The notes under the pieces: model-generated
Told to the model about the DNA's origin: nothing
The model's input: the letters and a program-made list of their open reading frames with translations, nothing else
The model's database searches: none
Translations under genes and position numbers: made by a program
From: Polysphondylium violaceum
Taxonomy: Eukaryota > Evosea > Eumycetozoa > Dictyosteliales > Dictyosteliaceae
NCBI GenBank assembly: GCA_000277445.1
Contig: AJWJ01000048.1
Coordinates: 1-64,000, forward strand
Length of the DNA: 64,000 nt
Direction: 5' to 3'
Shown: positions 48,017-58,300 of the stretch, piece by piece
How positions within the stretch are numbered: position 1 is the stretch's first letter
Layout: every line of letters starts with the position of its first letter

Positions 48017-49646
48017 ATGAAAAAAGGAGCAGAGAGTGAACAATTAACTAAAAGATTAGAGACATTGAAATCTATTTTTCAAAAAGGTGGAGAATATTCA
48101 TTCTTGAATACACTTGAAAAAGAGCATTCTTCTTCATTGAATGAAAATGATTATAGAAAAAGAGTAAGAGCAAATCAATTCATTTATTGAATCGTATTAT
48201 CATTAAAATACATATATCTAACAAACACAACAATAATAGTATCTTGATCTTAAAGATAAAGTTCAAGTGATTAAAAAATCAAAACATCAAACAACTGATC
48301 AATTGTTTGAAGACTTTAAAATAGCAGCAGAGAAAAGAGACTCAGAGGCAAAGAAACAAATACATAAATTAAAATTGGAAATAGATAAATTAAACCACAA
48401 CAATGATTTGATCAAAGGGTCAATTAAATCAAATGGATCGGTAGATGTTGATCGTATCACCAAAGGCATTCAAAGTAAAATAGAAGAGGAACATAGATTT
48501 GAAACCAATCAAATAAAGATTGGCTTACAAGAACAAATTGAGACCAAAGATACAACCATTGTCGAGCTACAAAAAGAAAGAGATGAATATAAAGCTCAGA
48601 TTGAATCGCTTCAAAAGGAAGTGGGCAAATACCAACTAGACGCACAAACCATCACAAGCACCACCACACAAAATCAAAACTTGCTCTTGGAGAAATTTGA
48701 ACAAGAGCGAGCTAGTTGGAGAAAGACCCTCGACGATGCAGTCGCCAAAGCCGAGGACAAACTTCAAGTTTGGCACGCAAAATATACAAAGTTGGAAAGA
48801 GAGAAACAGAATCTAGAGAGCAATCTAGAGCAACTCAACAAGACCTTGGCTGCCAAACAAACATCTATTGTCTCACTCAGCAAAGAGTATGAAGAATTGA
48901 AAAAAGAGAAATCATCGACAAACACATCCAATCAAGAGTTAATTGATAAATATCAAGAAAAGGAGCATGAATTTGTAAGATACAAAGAGGTCTCTAAATT
49001 AAATATAGAAAAACTTCAAAAATGTATTACAGATTTACAAGAAAAAGCAGCAACCCTCTCCAAAGAAGAGTTGACAAAGAGCAAAAATGAATATGATGCC
49101 CTTTTGGCTGAATCAGAGGGACATAGAGTCAGAGAATTTGAAGAGTTTTCAAATGTTCAACAAGAACTATTAGTTGACATTGAAAAATATAAAAATCAAT
49201 TAAAAGAATTACAATTCCAAAGTATATATCTAAATACCTATCCATTTATAATTTCAATTATTTATATACTAATTAATATTTTAAAATCAAAATTAGATGA
49301 TTCACAAGCCAAGCATTTGAGTTTATATAAATTATTAACAAGTATCACATTGAATTTTATTTCTGAAGATAAATGTGAATTTATTCTCCAAACAGATAAT
49401 GAAAAAAGTATGTATAGTTTATACAAATATATTGTTTATATAAATAAGGTACTAATATAATTATAAATAAAAGAAATTGTTGGACAGCTTTCTATTGAAA
49501 CAGATGATATTACATTTACACCAGCTTTAATTCAAAATTGTAAAGTAACAGACTTTTTAGAAAGTACAATTGATTTTTCAAAAAAAGAAGCAATATTATT
49601 CATTTTGAATTTATTGGAAAATATTACAAATGATACCAAGAAATAA
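48017..49646 (+). CDS. Coiled-coil protein with Csm1/Pcs1-like C-terminal domain
   Basis: Exons 48017-48163, 48240-49221, 49297-49407 and 49474-49646 give 470 residues. Residues about 50-370 are almost continuous coiled coil (Glu/Lys/Gln-rich heptads). The last 95 residues form a globular domain: LYKLLTSITLNFISEDKCEF, ILQTDNEKKIVGQL, TFTPALIQNCKVTDFLE and KKEAILFILNLLENI. This pattern (LTS..., a Cys-x-Phe strand, then YxP/FTP, then a final helix) resembles the C-terminal RWD-like domain of Csm1/Pcs1 kinetochore and chromosome-segregation proteins. That assignment is inference. The second intron (49222-49296) is 75 nt with no in-frame stop, so an unspliced form would add 25 hydrophobic residues in frame. 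No signal peptide. Confidence 0.75.
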
Positions 49647-49930
49647 AATATGTTAAAAATGTACATTTATTATAAAGAATAATAGTAGTGTTTGTCTGCT
49701 TGTTACTATCTCTTTTACATAACACAAAATAATTTTTTTTTAAAAAAGGACAGATAAATTGTTTTGTTATAGAAATATATAATTATATATACGTATATAC
49801 ATAACAATAAAATGGTTTATTTTTTTTATTGTTGTATGTTTGTTTTGAATCTGAACAGTGTTATCAAAAATTGCGTAATGTGAATGATTAAATTTATTAT
49901 TATTATTATTATTATTATCATTTGTTATTA
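49647..49930. other. Convergent spacer
   Basis: AT-rich spacer between convergent stops, with a TAT/ATT trinucleotide run at about 49890-49920. It should contain both 3' ends. Nothing else seen. Confidence 0.5.
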
Positions 49931-51680
49931 TTATTCACTATCAACAATAATACTATTGTTTTGATTAAAATTATTAATGTCAAAAGAACAATGATCAGAG
50001 TTGTCTTTGTTTAATAGAGATGCAACACTATGCTTATTTTTACATTCTCTTTCTCTTTTTGATTTTTTAGCATATTGTAAACCACATGCATTGCATAAAC
50101 TTTCACCATGAGGCCCTCGTCTCCATTCTGGTGTATAGTTGGTTTTACACTCTGAACATTCCAATGGTTTTTTTGAGGGTGGTCTTCCTCTTTTCTTTTT
50201 AACAGGTGGTTGTTGTTCAGTTGGTGATTGTTGTTGTGGTTGTTGTGTTTGTTGAGTTTCTGGTGATGATGGATCTTCATCGATATCTGATGATGTCAAA
50301 GTTCCGCTACTATTTAAATTTATTTTATTTTTTTGTTGTTGTTGTTGTTGATTATTATTATTATTTAAATTATTACTATTACTATTACTATTATTGTTAT
50401 TATTATTATTATTATTATTTATTGGTTTTGAAATTGATTTTGATTCATTTTTTTGTTTTGTTTTTTGTTTTTTATTTTGTGGCTGATTTGGGTTATTATT
50501 GGAATAGTTATTATTTATATTATTATTACTGCTATTTAAAAAAACTGGACTATTGCTACTAGTGCTACTAATTTCAAATTCGTCGTCATCATAATTACTA
50601 TATCCAATGATATTGTTGTTGCTATTGCTTCTTGGATAGTTGAACCTAGAATCATTAAAATTATTATATCCATTATTATTGTTGATAATATATGGTTGAT
50701 CATTTTTCGAGTATTTAACATTATTATATTGTGAAATTGAAACTGTTGATTGTGATTGTTGTTGATTAAAATTATTATTATTATTATTAAGAATTGATAA
50801 TTTTTGTTTGAGTTGCTGTTGTTGTTGTGAGTTTATAAATTTATCAGATTCAAAATATGGCGAAAGTGGTTGAGGTGTATTTGCAGTTGAGGATGATAAA
50901 GATGAGGATGAAGATGAGGAAGATGAGTGGCTTTTATGTACATTCGAATTTCCAATAGAGAAAATAAGGGGTGAAGATGATCTTGAGTAAGTTTGTTGTG
51001 GAGGTGATTGTGATTGTGATTGAATATGGCGTTGTTTTGTTGATTGTTGTATATTATCAACATGTGTATTCAATGAGTTTGTGTGTCCATTTGGTGATTT
51101 AATGCCAGTGTTTGAGTTTAAACCAAAAGGTGGTGATGATATAGGTCCACCATGAATAGATGGAGAAAATGGTGGTGTACCTATTGGTGATAATGAATTA
51201 TTTGTAGTTGTTGATGATGATGATGATGAGGATGATGATTGAAAGTTATTATATAGTATATTATTGAGTTGAAATTGAGTGTTATTATTATTATTATTAT
51301 TATTATTTGTAGATTTTATAGAAGGAAGTAAAATATGATTATTTTGATGCGATTGGAAAATCATTTTATCATTTAAATTTTGTTGATCTTTTGCTTTGCC
51401 CATTGTTATTGTTGATTTAGATGAAAATCTGTGGAAGAAAAAAAAAAAACCAAGAAAAATACGATTCATTGTTAGGATGTTTTACAAGAAATTTCGAAAA
51501 TACCAAAAAAAAAAAAAAAAGAATAAAAACAAGAGGACACAATTACTATAGTAGTAATACCTACTCTACAGAGTCATATGAAATTCTTTGATAATCATAA
51601 TTTGAAATGTCTGGATGTGAAGGATATATATCATTCTTGTGATTGTTGTGACTATTGTTATTTAAAAAATTATTTTTCAT
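49931..51680 (-). CDS. GATA zinc-finger transcription factor with AT-hook
   Basis: Exons 51680-51565 and 51428-49931 (136-nt intron, phase 2, acceptor TTCCACAG) give 537 residues. The uninterrupted frame starting at 51469 begins inside a T-rich intron, so the spliced start MKNNFLNNNSHNNHK at 51680 is preferred. Most of the protein is Asn/Ser/Gln-rich with basic patches (KKQKTKQKNESKS). Near residue 450 an AT-hook (KKKRGRPPSKK) precedes a single GATA finger, CSECKTNYTPEWRRGPHGES then LCNACGLQYAK, spacing C-x2-C-x17-C-x2-C. It should bind GATA sites in the nucleus. Dictyostelid GATA factors control development; which one this is cannot be told, since the low-complexity parts do not align. Confidence 0.88.
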
Positions 51681-52074
51681 TATTAAAAAAAGTGCTGCTG
51701 TGTGATTTATATATGAGTGTATGCTGAAGTTGATGAAGTTCTCTTCTCCATAGATATATATGATTTGAATTTGAATATTGAATAAGAGATTGAGAGAGGA
51801 CTTTAAATTCTACGCTAAAGTTTACGTATTAAATAGTTAGTAACTAGTCATATTCTCAAAGACTAAGATTTCTGTATAAATCGAAAAGACGAAGGACCAC
51901 GAAAAAAGATAAAAAAAGTAAAAAAATAAAAAAAAATAAAAAAAAAAACAAAAAAGAAAAAAATAGGTGAAAAATACTACTTTTTTTTTTTTTTGTTTAG
52001 GCATACCCTTACGCACCCAGCATACAGATAAATGATTAGATATTGATTAATAACACAGCTATTATTCTTTTTCT

Positions 52075-52181
52075 TTAATAACTAATACCATGTGCTTGTG
52101 TAGAGATAGATTTTGTGTTACTATGATTGTGGTGGTTGATGCGATTGATATGTGCTAAATGTGATAAACCTCGACCCTGGG
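52075..52181 (-). CDS. Possible last exon of a small gene
   Basis: After a T-rich tract and acceptor-like CCAAAG, the minus strand reads WSSQGRGLSHLAHINRINHH, then Asn/Ser/Thr-rich residues ending TQAHGISY and TAA. The composition is unlike the surrounding low-complexity DNA. The frame stays open upstream to 52443 but that part is mostly Phe/Lys from T/A runs. I could not find a convincing first exon and do not recognise the protein. Confidence 0.3.
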
Positions 52182-52583
52182 ACGACCACTTTGGACAAAA
52201 TAAAAAAGAAAACAAAAAAAAAAAAAAAAAAAAGTAAGCTAAAAAATATTTAAAGATCTTTTTCTGTATTTTATCTTTTTTGAACCACCACCAATCTAGG
52301 GTCTTTCGGTCTTTTGGTCTTTTTGGTATTTGTGTTGGTTTGAAACTATGTAACTTATGTCTTTGAAAGAAAACAGAAAATGCTGAAAAATAAAAAAAAT
52401 GAAAAAAAAAACGATTGAAATTTTTGATGAAAAAAAAAACCATGACAAAGAAAAATTTAGTAATTTTTTTTAATCACAAAAAAATATCACATATCGACCA
52501 TCACATTTGTCCAACAAAATTTAAAAAAAATTTAAAAAAATTAAAATCAAAAAAAACATTTTTTTTTTTTGTATAAAAAAAGA

Positions 52584-52665
52584 TCAACCCCCATTGGGAC
52601 TGCCACAGACACCTCTGGAGCTAAGTATCCACCTCGAAAAAAGCCGTAACATGGTGGTTATTTAA
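52584..52665. other. GC-rich island of unknown nature
   Basis: About 80 bases near 50% GC sit in DNA that is otherwise over 80% AT. The plus strand reads STPIGTATDTSGAKYPPRKK, then P and a stop, after an acceptor-like AAAAAAAG. The minus strand has a 22-codon frame starting at an ATG in a CACC context. Either could be an exon of a small gene, or the island could be an RNA gene. No tRNA, snRNA or SRP RNA motif was recognised. Confidence 0.4.
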
Positions 52666-53531
52666 ATCAAAATGAGTGGATCAAGATTAAATGTGGTAGA
52701 AAAACAAAAATAACAAAAATAGGGAGGACCATTAAAAATTTTTTGTTTGGTCTTTCTATTCTTACTTTTTCTTTTTCTCTTTTTCTTTTATAATTAACTG
52801 ATCACAATATTTATAGAGATATATACAAGAGTGATGATTTTTGAGATTTATAATAAGATTTAAAATGAAAGAATTGATTAAAATGGTTTAACGCAAATCA
52901 AATTTTAAAAAAAAAAAAAAANAAAAAAAAAGGAAAAATAAGAATAATAAAATTATAATAATAACCATAAACTATAAATAGAAAGAATTTAAAAATAAAG
53001 TTTCAAAAAACAAAACACCAACTTTTTGAATTTAAAATCAACCTAAATGGTTTTAATTAAAATGAAACCTTCTTCACACACCAACATCACCCCCATTAAT
53101 TTGTATTTTTTTTTTTTTTTTTTAACATTTTTAATTGGATATAGCAGGGCTACAGTTGTAGAAAAAAAAACAATGTGCATGCACCCAAATACCACACAAC
53201 TGATGATGGGTGAAAAGAAAAAAAAACACAACACAGATACACAAATTGATAGTATCTACGTAGTGATTATCACACCTTTACATTTTTTATCAATCTTTAA
53301 AACCACACCCACACACACACAACAATAATAAAGAGAGTGAGGAGAAAAAGAAATGAACAAATTAATGTAGATCAAATCTATACTCCTCTTGCTCTTACCT
53401 ACATTTTACATGCACTATTATCTTTTACTGAAAATGCCACCACCTTAATAGTGGTGAAATGCAAGTAAAGTAAAACACACCCTTTTTTAAAAAAACACAA
53501 ATGTGAATCAAAAAAATACACACACAATTGT

Positions 53532-53564
53532 GAGTGAGTGTGTGGGTGAGTCACACACTCACTC
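53532..53564. repeat. Perfect 13-bp hairpin, 7-nt loop
   Basis: GAGTGAGTGTGTG at 53532-53544 pairs with CACACACTCACTC at 53552-53564. It lies in CA/GT-rich simple sequence, where such pairing arises easily. Confidence 0.7.
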
Positions 53565-54903
53565 CTCTATCCTACAGCTATGAAGATTTTTAATTGTTTG
53601 GTATTGAATTTTTTTACTTGTTAATGCCCCCCATCATCTCCATAACCCCACAAAACATATTAATGTAATTAAAAGATTATTACACACCTACATACGCACA
53701 ATCAATATAATAGAAATTTGTTTTTGATAGGGATGTTCAAAAAATTTAAGGGTAGCAATTGGAAAATGATTTCTTTTTTGGTGGTTGATCAAAAATTACT
53801 ATCAAAATGATTGAATACAATTGCAAACAATATAAACTACCTTTTTGAGATCCACAAATATAAACAACAAACAAAAACAACAATAAAGTGATTGAATGCT
53901 TCTACTTACTACTATTAAACTCACTAAAAAATAAAAAATAGATTAAATATATTTAATAGTAGGTAGTAAAAAGAGGGGGAGTGAAAGAGTTAATCTGCAA
54001 GTGTTTTTAAAAATACCACAACTATTTTGAAAAGGGAGATTTGATAGGCTAAAGCCTTTTATAGAATGATAAGGGGTAGTTTTGATGAAAATGATTTGAT
54101 GTTGTTTTTAACCTAAAACCATTTTATCATCACAACATAATTCATCCTATATATAAACTATTCAATATATTTAAATTTTCCACCCCCCAACCCTAACAAA
54201 ATATTTTTGAAAAAAAAAGTGAAATTGGTGAGTGGTGGGTCAATGTTTTTGGCCACCCTTTTTTTCATAGTCTATTCTTTACAACAATATCAAAATGATT
54301 GAGATATCCATTGCCCAAAATAATCAACAATATATATGGATATTCAATAGATATACATAGATCACAAATAATATGAAAAAAGACTGATCATTGTAAAAAC
54401 ATTTAAATGATAATTTTTCATTTTTTCTACATACCCAAAAAAAATAGGAAGTAATAGTACAGAATTGGAAATCAAACTTTTAAGTTTGGAAAATAATAAT
54501 CTTGAAATATAAGAAGATTAAGGGATAAATTTTGATTTAGTCAATTTAAAAATACAATCAATGTGCAACAACAAAACATTTAAATAAAAAAGTTTTTTGT
54601 TTCAGCTCTTTATTTATAAATTTTTAAATATACTATTTTTTTTTTTTTTTTAAAAATAGCATACTACCATCAAAAAAAATCACTCTTTATGAGGAGTTTG
54701 AGGATGAAAAAAATGGATATACTTGGATTATTATATATCTATAATATATAAACCTTGTGAGAGTGAGAAAGAGTGGTAGTGTGAGTGAAAAAGAGGGTGG
54801 GGTTGACAGGAGTGTGTGAGTGTGTTCCCAAATTGAAAAAGGGGGGGTGACATTACTCACTATAAAAAAGAGTATTGTTGGGAGTAGACAAGGTATTTTG
54901 ACA

Positions 54904-54925
54904 TTGTGGCACATTGATGCCACAA
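54904..54925. repeat. 8-bp perfect GC-containing hairpin
   Basis: TTGTGGCA at 54904-54911 pairs with TGCCACAA at 54918-54925 around a CATTGA loop. It stands alone; the function is unknown. Confidence 0.6.
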
Positions 54926-55371
54926 ACTGAAAAAACATTGATTTTTGTAGCAGTAAATAATCTATAAAGTGGTGATACTATATCGATCTGCTATTTTCTT
55001 CCTTTTGGGGGATCAGTGTCGAATAGGCGCATCAACGGGGAACAAAAACTTTTGTTGTTATTGTTTTATTTTTTTTTTTGTCATATCATATTTTCAACCC
55101 CACCTTGCTCTCATTATACAAAAAAAACAACGGATATATATGGTATACACATATTTGTTGATTGAAAACAGCCCCTCTATTACCATCCATCATCTTTTTT
55201 TTTTTTCAACCACTCGCATAAAATTTTATCATCATCGTGGGTTGATGATAGGTGAGAGGTTGAGGTGGGGTGGCGAATCAAAAATTTTTTTTTTTTAGAT
55301 TTATTTTTTGAATGAGAATGATAGAGGGGTGTTGTTAAATTTATCAGAGATTGATGGTGATATCATAAATA

Positions 55372-58300
55372 TTACTGAAATAGAGTTTGGCTTGGTGCGC
55401 CAGGCCATGATATCTTGCAGATTTTAAAATTTCTGTTAGACATCCATTCAATAACATCATTTACCACTGATTTTGTCACATGTATACACACACTTCCACC
55501 CAATCCTGCTGCAGAGACTCTCATTGCAGCCATATGATTAAATTCTTTATACAAATCATCAGAGAGTTGATCAAATTCAGGTAAAGATCTTTGGAAACCT
55601 CCGGCCTTTAATGAAAGCTCAAATTCTAAATTTATATATTGTTGTTGTTGTTAATATTATAATCTTGTATTTTGTGAGTGTGTGGGTGTGTTGGGCAGGT
55701 GAGTGATCTATATATGGAGTCTTTTATTTTTGTAACTATTGCCAATGAGCATGATCCATAGTATAGATTTATATTGAGATTGAGAAAAGAATAACAATAA
55801 TAGATGATGGTCATGTGTATAATTAATATAAAAAAAGGGGTGATGAAAAACTGCGAATGATCTTAATATTATATAATTGATCCATTTAGTTTGTATATCA
55901 TCAACAACAACACGTGCGTTCTTTTCTCAAATGGGAAAGAATACGAGTTTTTGAAAATAGGCAAATCGAGTGGTGAATGTGTGTAATGGTGGTGGGTGTG
56001 GGGTGCTAATTTGTTTGAATCGTTTTTGGGGTGATTTGTTTTGTGATCTATGAAACTGGTTTTTGATATGTTGATGTCAGTGGCACATGTGGAGTGTGTG
56101 TGGTGTATATCTGTTTTTTTTTAATGTTGATTAAATTTTTTTAAATAATAGTGTGTGCGTGTGGTAGATATATATACATTTAAACATGTATTTTAAACAT
56201 CAAATATATTATCATAAAGTGTGTTTGGAATGTGTGATGGTGTCATAGTGAGCAGTGTAACAAATAAATATAAATTAATTAATCAATCATACCATAGGGT
56301 TTACAGTTGTCAAGAATCTTGTTTTCCTTTAGATTATTATTGGCAATTTCAAAATAGTTGATAAAGGATTCAGATAATGACTGGTCAAAAGAGTTGGTAA
56401 ATGAAGTGTTGTTAGTATTATTACTACTAATAGTATTAGTGTTATTATTGCTGCTAGTAGTAGACGTTGACGATGATAATAACAAAGTATTGTTGGTTGA
56501 TGTTGATTTTTGTAGCCAAGAATTTAAATCTCTTATATTGTTTTTAATAATATCATTTGATTGATCATTAAGTGGATCACTTGACCATGATGTTGGTTTA
56601 AAACCGTCTCTGTAATCTTGAATTTGTTTATCTCCATCGTGTGCAGATTTGACAATCTTCATTAATGCCAAGATTAATTTATCTTTTTTCAATTGATCCT
56701 CTCTTTCATTACATTGATTAATATTAGATATTAAATTTAAATATACATATCCTCTTTCAAGCTTTTAGTTGTTATTTATATTTTGTATTTATATTAAAGA
56801 GATTTTATCTTGTATTAGTCTATTTTATATAATGATCATGATTTAATATACTTACTTCTGATAATGCATAGAGTACTGATTTTCTATACCAAAATGTAAT
56901 CATTCCAGAGTTGTCCACTTGTTTTTCAGGTAAAATCAATAATAATTTATAAATCAATAGATATCTGAGGAATCTATTGTTTTTAAATTCTGGAAATTGA
57001 TTTTCAATTTCACCATCAACTGATAAATCTCTTAGTAATCCCTATAATGAGTTGTGTGTGTGGGTGTTATTATATAATATATATATAATTTAGTTTAATT
57101 ATTTGAATATTTATACATACATTCTTATTCAAACAAATTAATATTTTATCAATTTCAATTTTACTTAGACCAGTTTGAGTGATAGAGTCTTGGGGATGAT
57201 TGGTAAATTGATTTTTAATAATTTCAATAGCTTGAATAATTACTGCTGATCCAAATGATTTGAGAATATTGTGAGACCATTGTATAATTTCCTCAGTGGT
57301 ATTGTTTTTGATGTATCCTTGATTCAATTTAGTTGTGATCCATTCTTTTCCTTTTTCCGAGGTGAATCTAGGGATTTCACTCTCGGCCATCAAGACGACA
57401 ATGTCTGATGGGAATTTAAGTGTTTTTAAGAGTACTTCGGGAATGGATCCAATGACGCAGATCTTGGATTTCTTTGAAAACAATTGAGCCGTACGATCAG
57501 ATGCACCGCCAGATTTGCCCAAAAAGTATTCACCATAGTCAATTCTTGCCATTTGTCCCAAAGAGAGGTTCCATTTGAACAGAGAGTTGAGTGACATTGA
57601 GAATGCACCAGTGAGTGCAGAGCTGGAGCTAAGACCACCCTTAAAAGAGAGGCCTAGGAGTCCTTGATTCGAGATATGACAATGAATCGACAATCCTTTG
57701 GACTTGAGTGATGAGAGATCGTGTGTGATTGGGGCGTTGGAGAACTCATCCTTTTTGTACAACAGGTAGGCCAATGAGCATTTGAAAAAGTTTTCCCAGT
57801 TTCTGCTAGACCACAGGGGCTCTTTGTTGGCACTACTGTAGTGTAATAGTTTGTAAATGATGTCGTCTTGGATATCAAACGAGGTTGTGGGAAAGAATGA
57901 TGTGTTTTCGTTGCTGAGGATAACTCGGCCGGGCTGTTTGTCATCGGCAATGATTTGGGTGACACAGAGTAATTCTTCAATAGAGTTGGCATTCACGGTG
58001 AATCCACCAAGGCCAGGGAGATCAGAGTGACCCATAAAGATACGGTATCTTCCATTGGAGGCAATGAGGACTGCTGCTTTGTCTTTTTCAAATCCATATT
58101 GATTGATAGCCGTGTTTATCATTTGGGTCACAGATTGTTGACGATCTTTGAGCACGTTGATCTCTTGTGTGGAGAGGGGTGTTTTGTCTGAATATTGACG
58201 GAAATTATATCTATTTTTAAACAACAGCCACGAGTCCGAGACCAATTGATTGATTTCATTGAGATGCAAGTGTGAGTTTTCAACGGCTTGATTCCAAAAT

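Larger units (their letters stand above)
51681..55371. other. Large intergenic region (3.7 kb)
   Basis: It contains long A/T runs, CA/GT-rich stretches, one ambiguous base (52922), two GC-richer islands listed separately, and short perfect hairpins at 53532-53564 and 54904-54925. Several frames of 60-120 codons occur but are Phe/Lys homopolymers. It should hold the promoter of the GATA gene at its left end and the 3' end of the giant gene at its right end. Confidence 0.5.

Noticed and set aside
51469-51680. Start of the GATA factor at 51469 (MNRIFLGFFFFF)
   Set aside because: This start lies in the T-rich end of an intron; a spliced first exon at 51680-51565 fits in phase and composition.
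52922-52922. Ambiguous base n in an A run
   Set aside because: A sequencing ambiguity in a homopolymer, without biological meaning.
53047-53328. 93-codon plus-strand frame with a hydrophobic stretch
   Set aside because: The hydrophobic part is a T run read as Phe and the rest is CA-rich simple sequence.
53436-53460. Short palindrome CACCAC...GTGGTG
   Set aside because: Only six base pairs in CA-rich DNA; expected by chance.
54687-54938. 83-codon minus-strand frame
   Set aside because: Low-complexity Leu/Phe/Thr from CT-rich simple sequence; no upstream or downstream exon.
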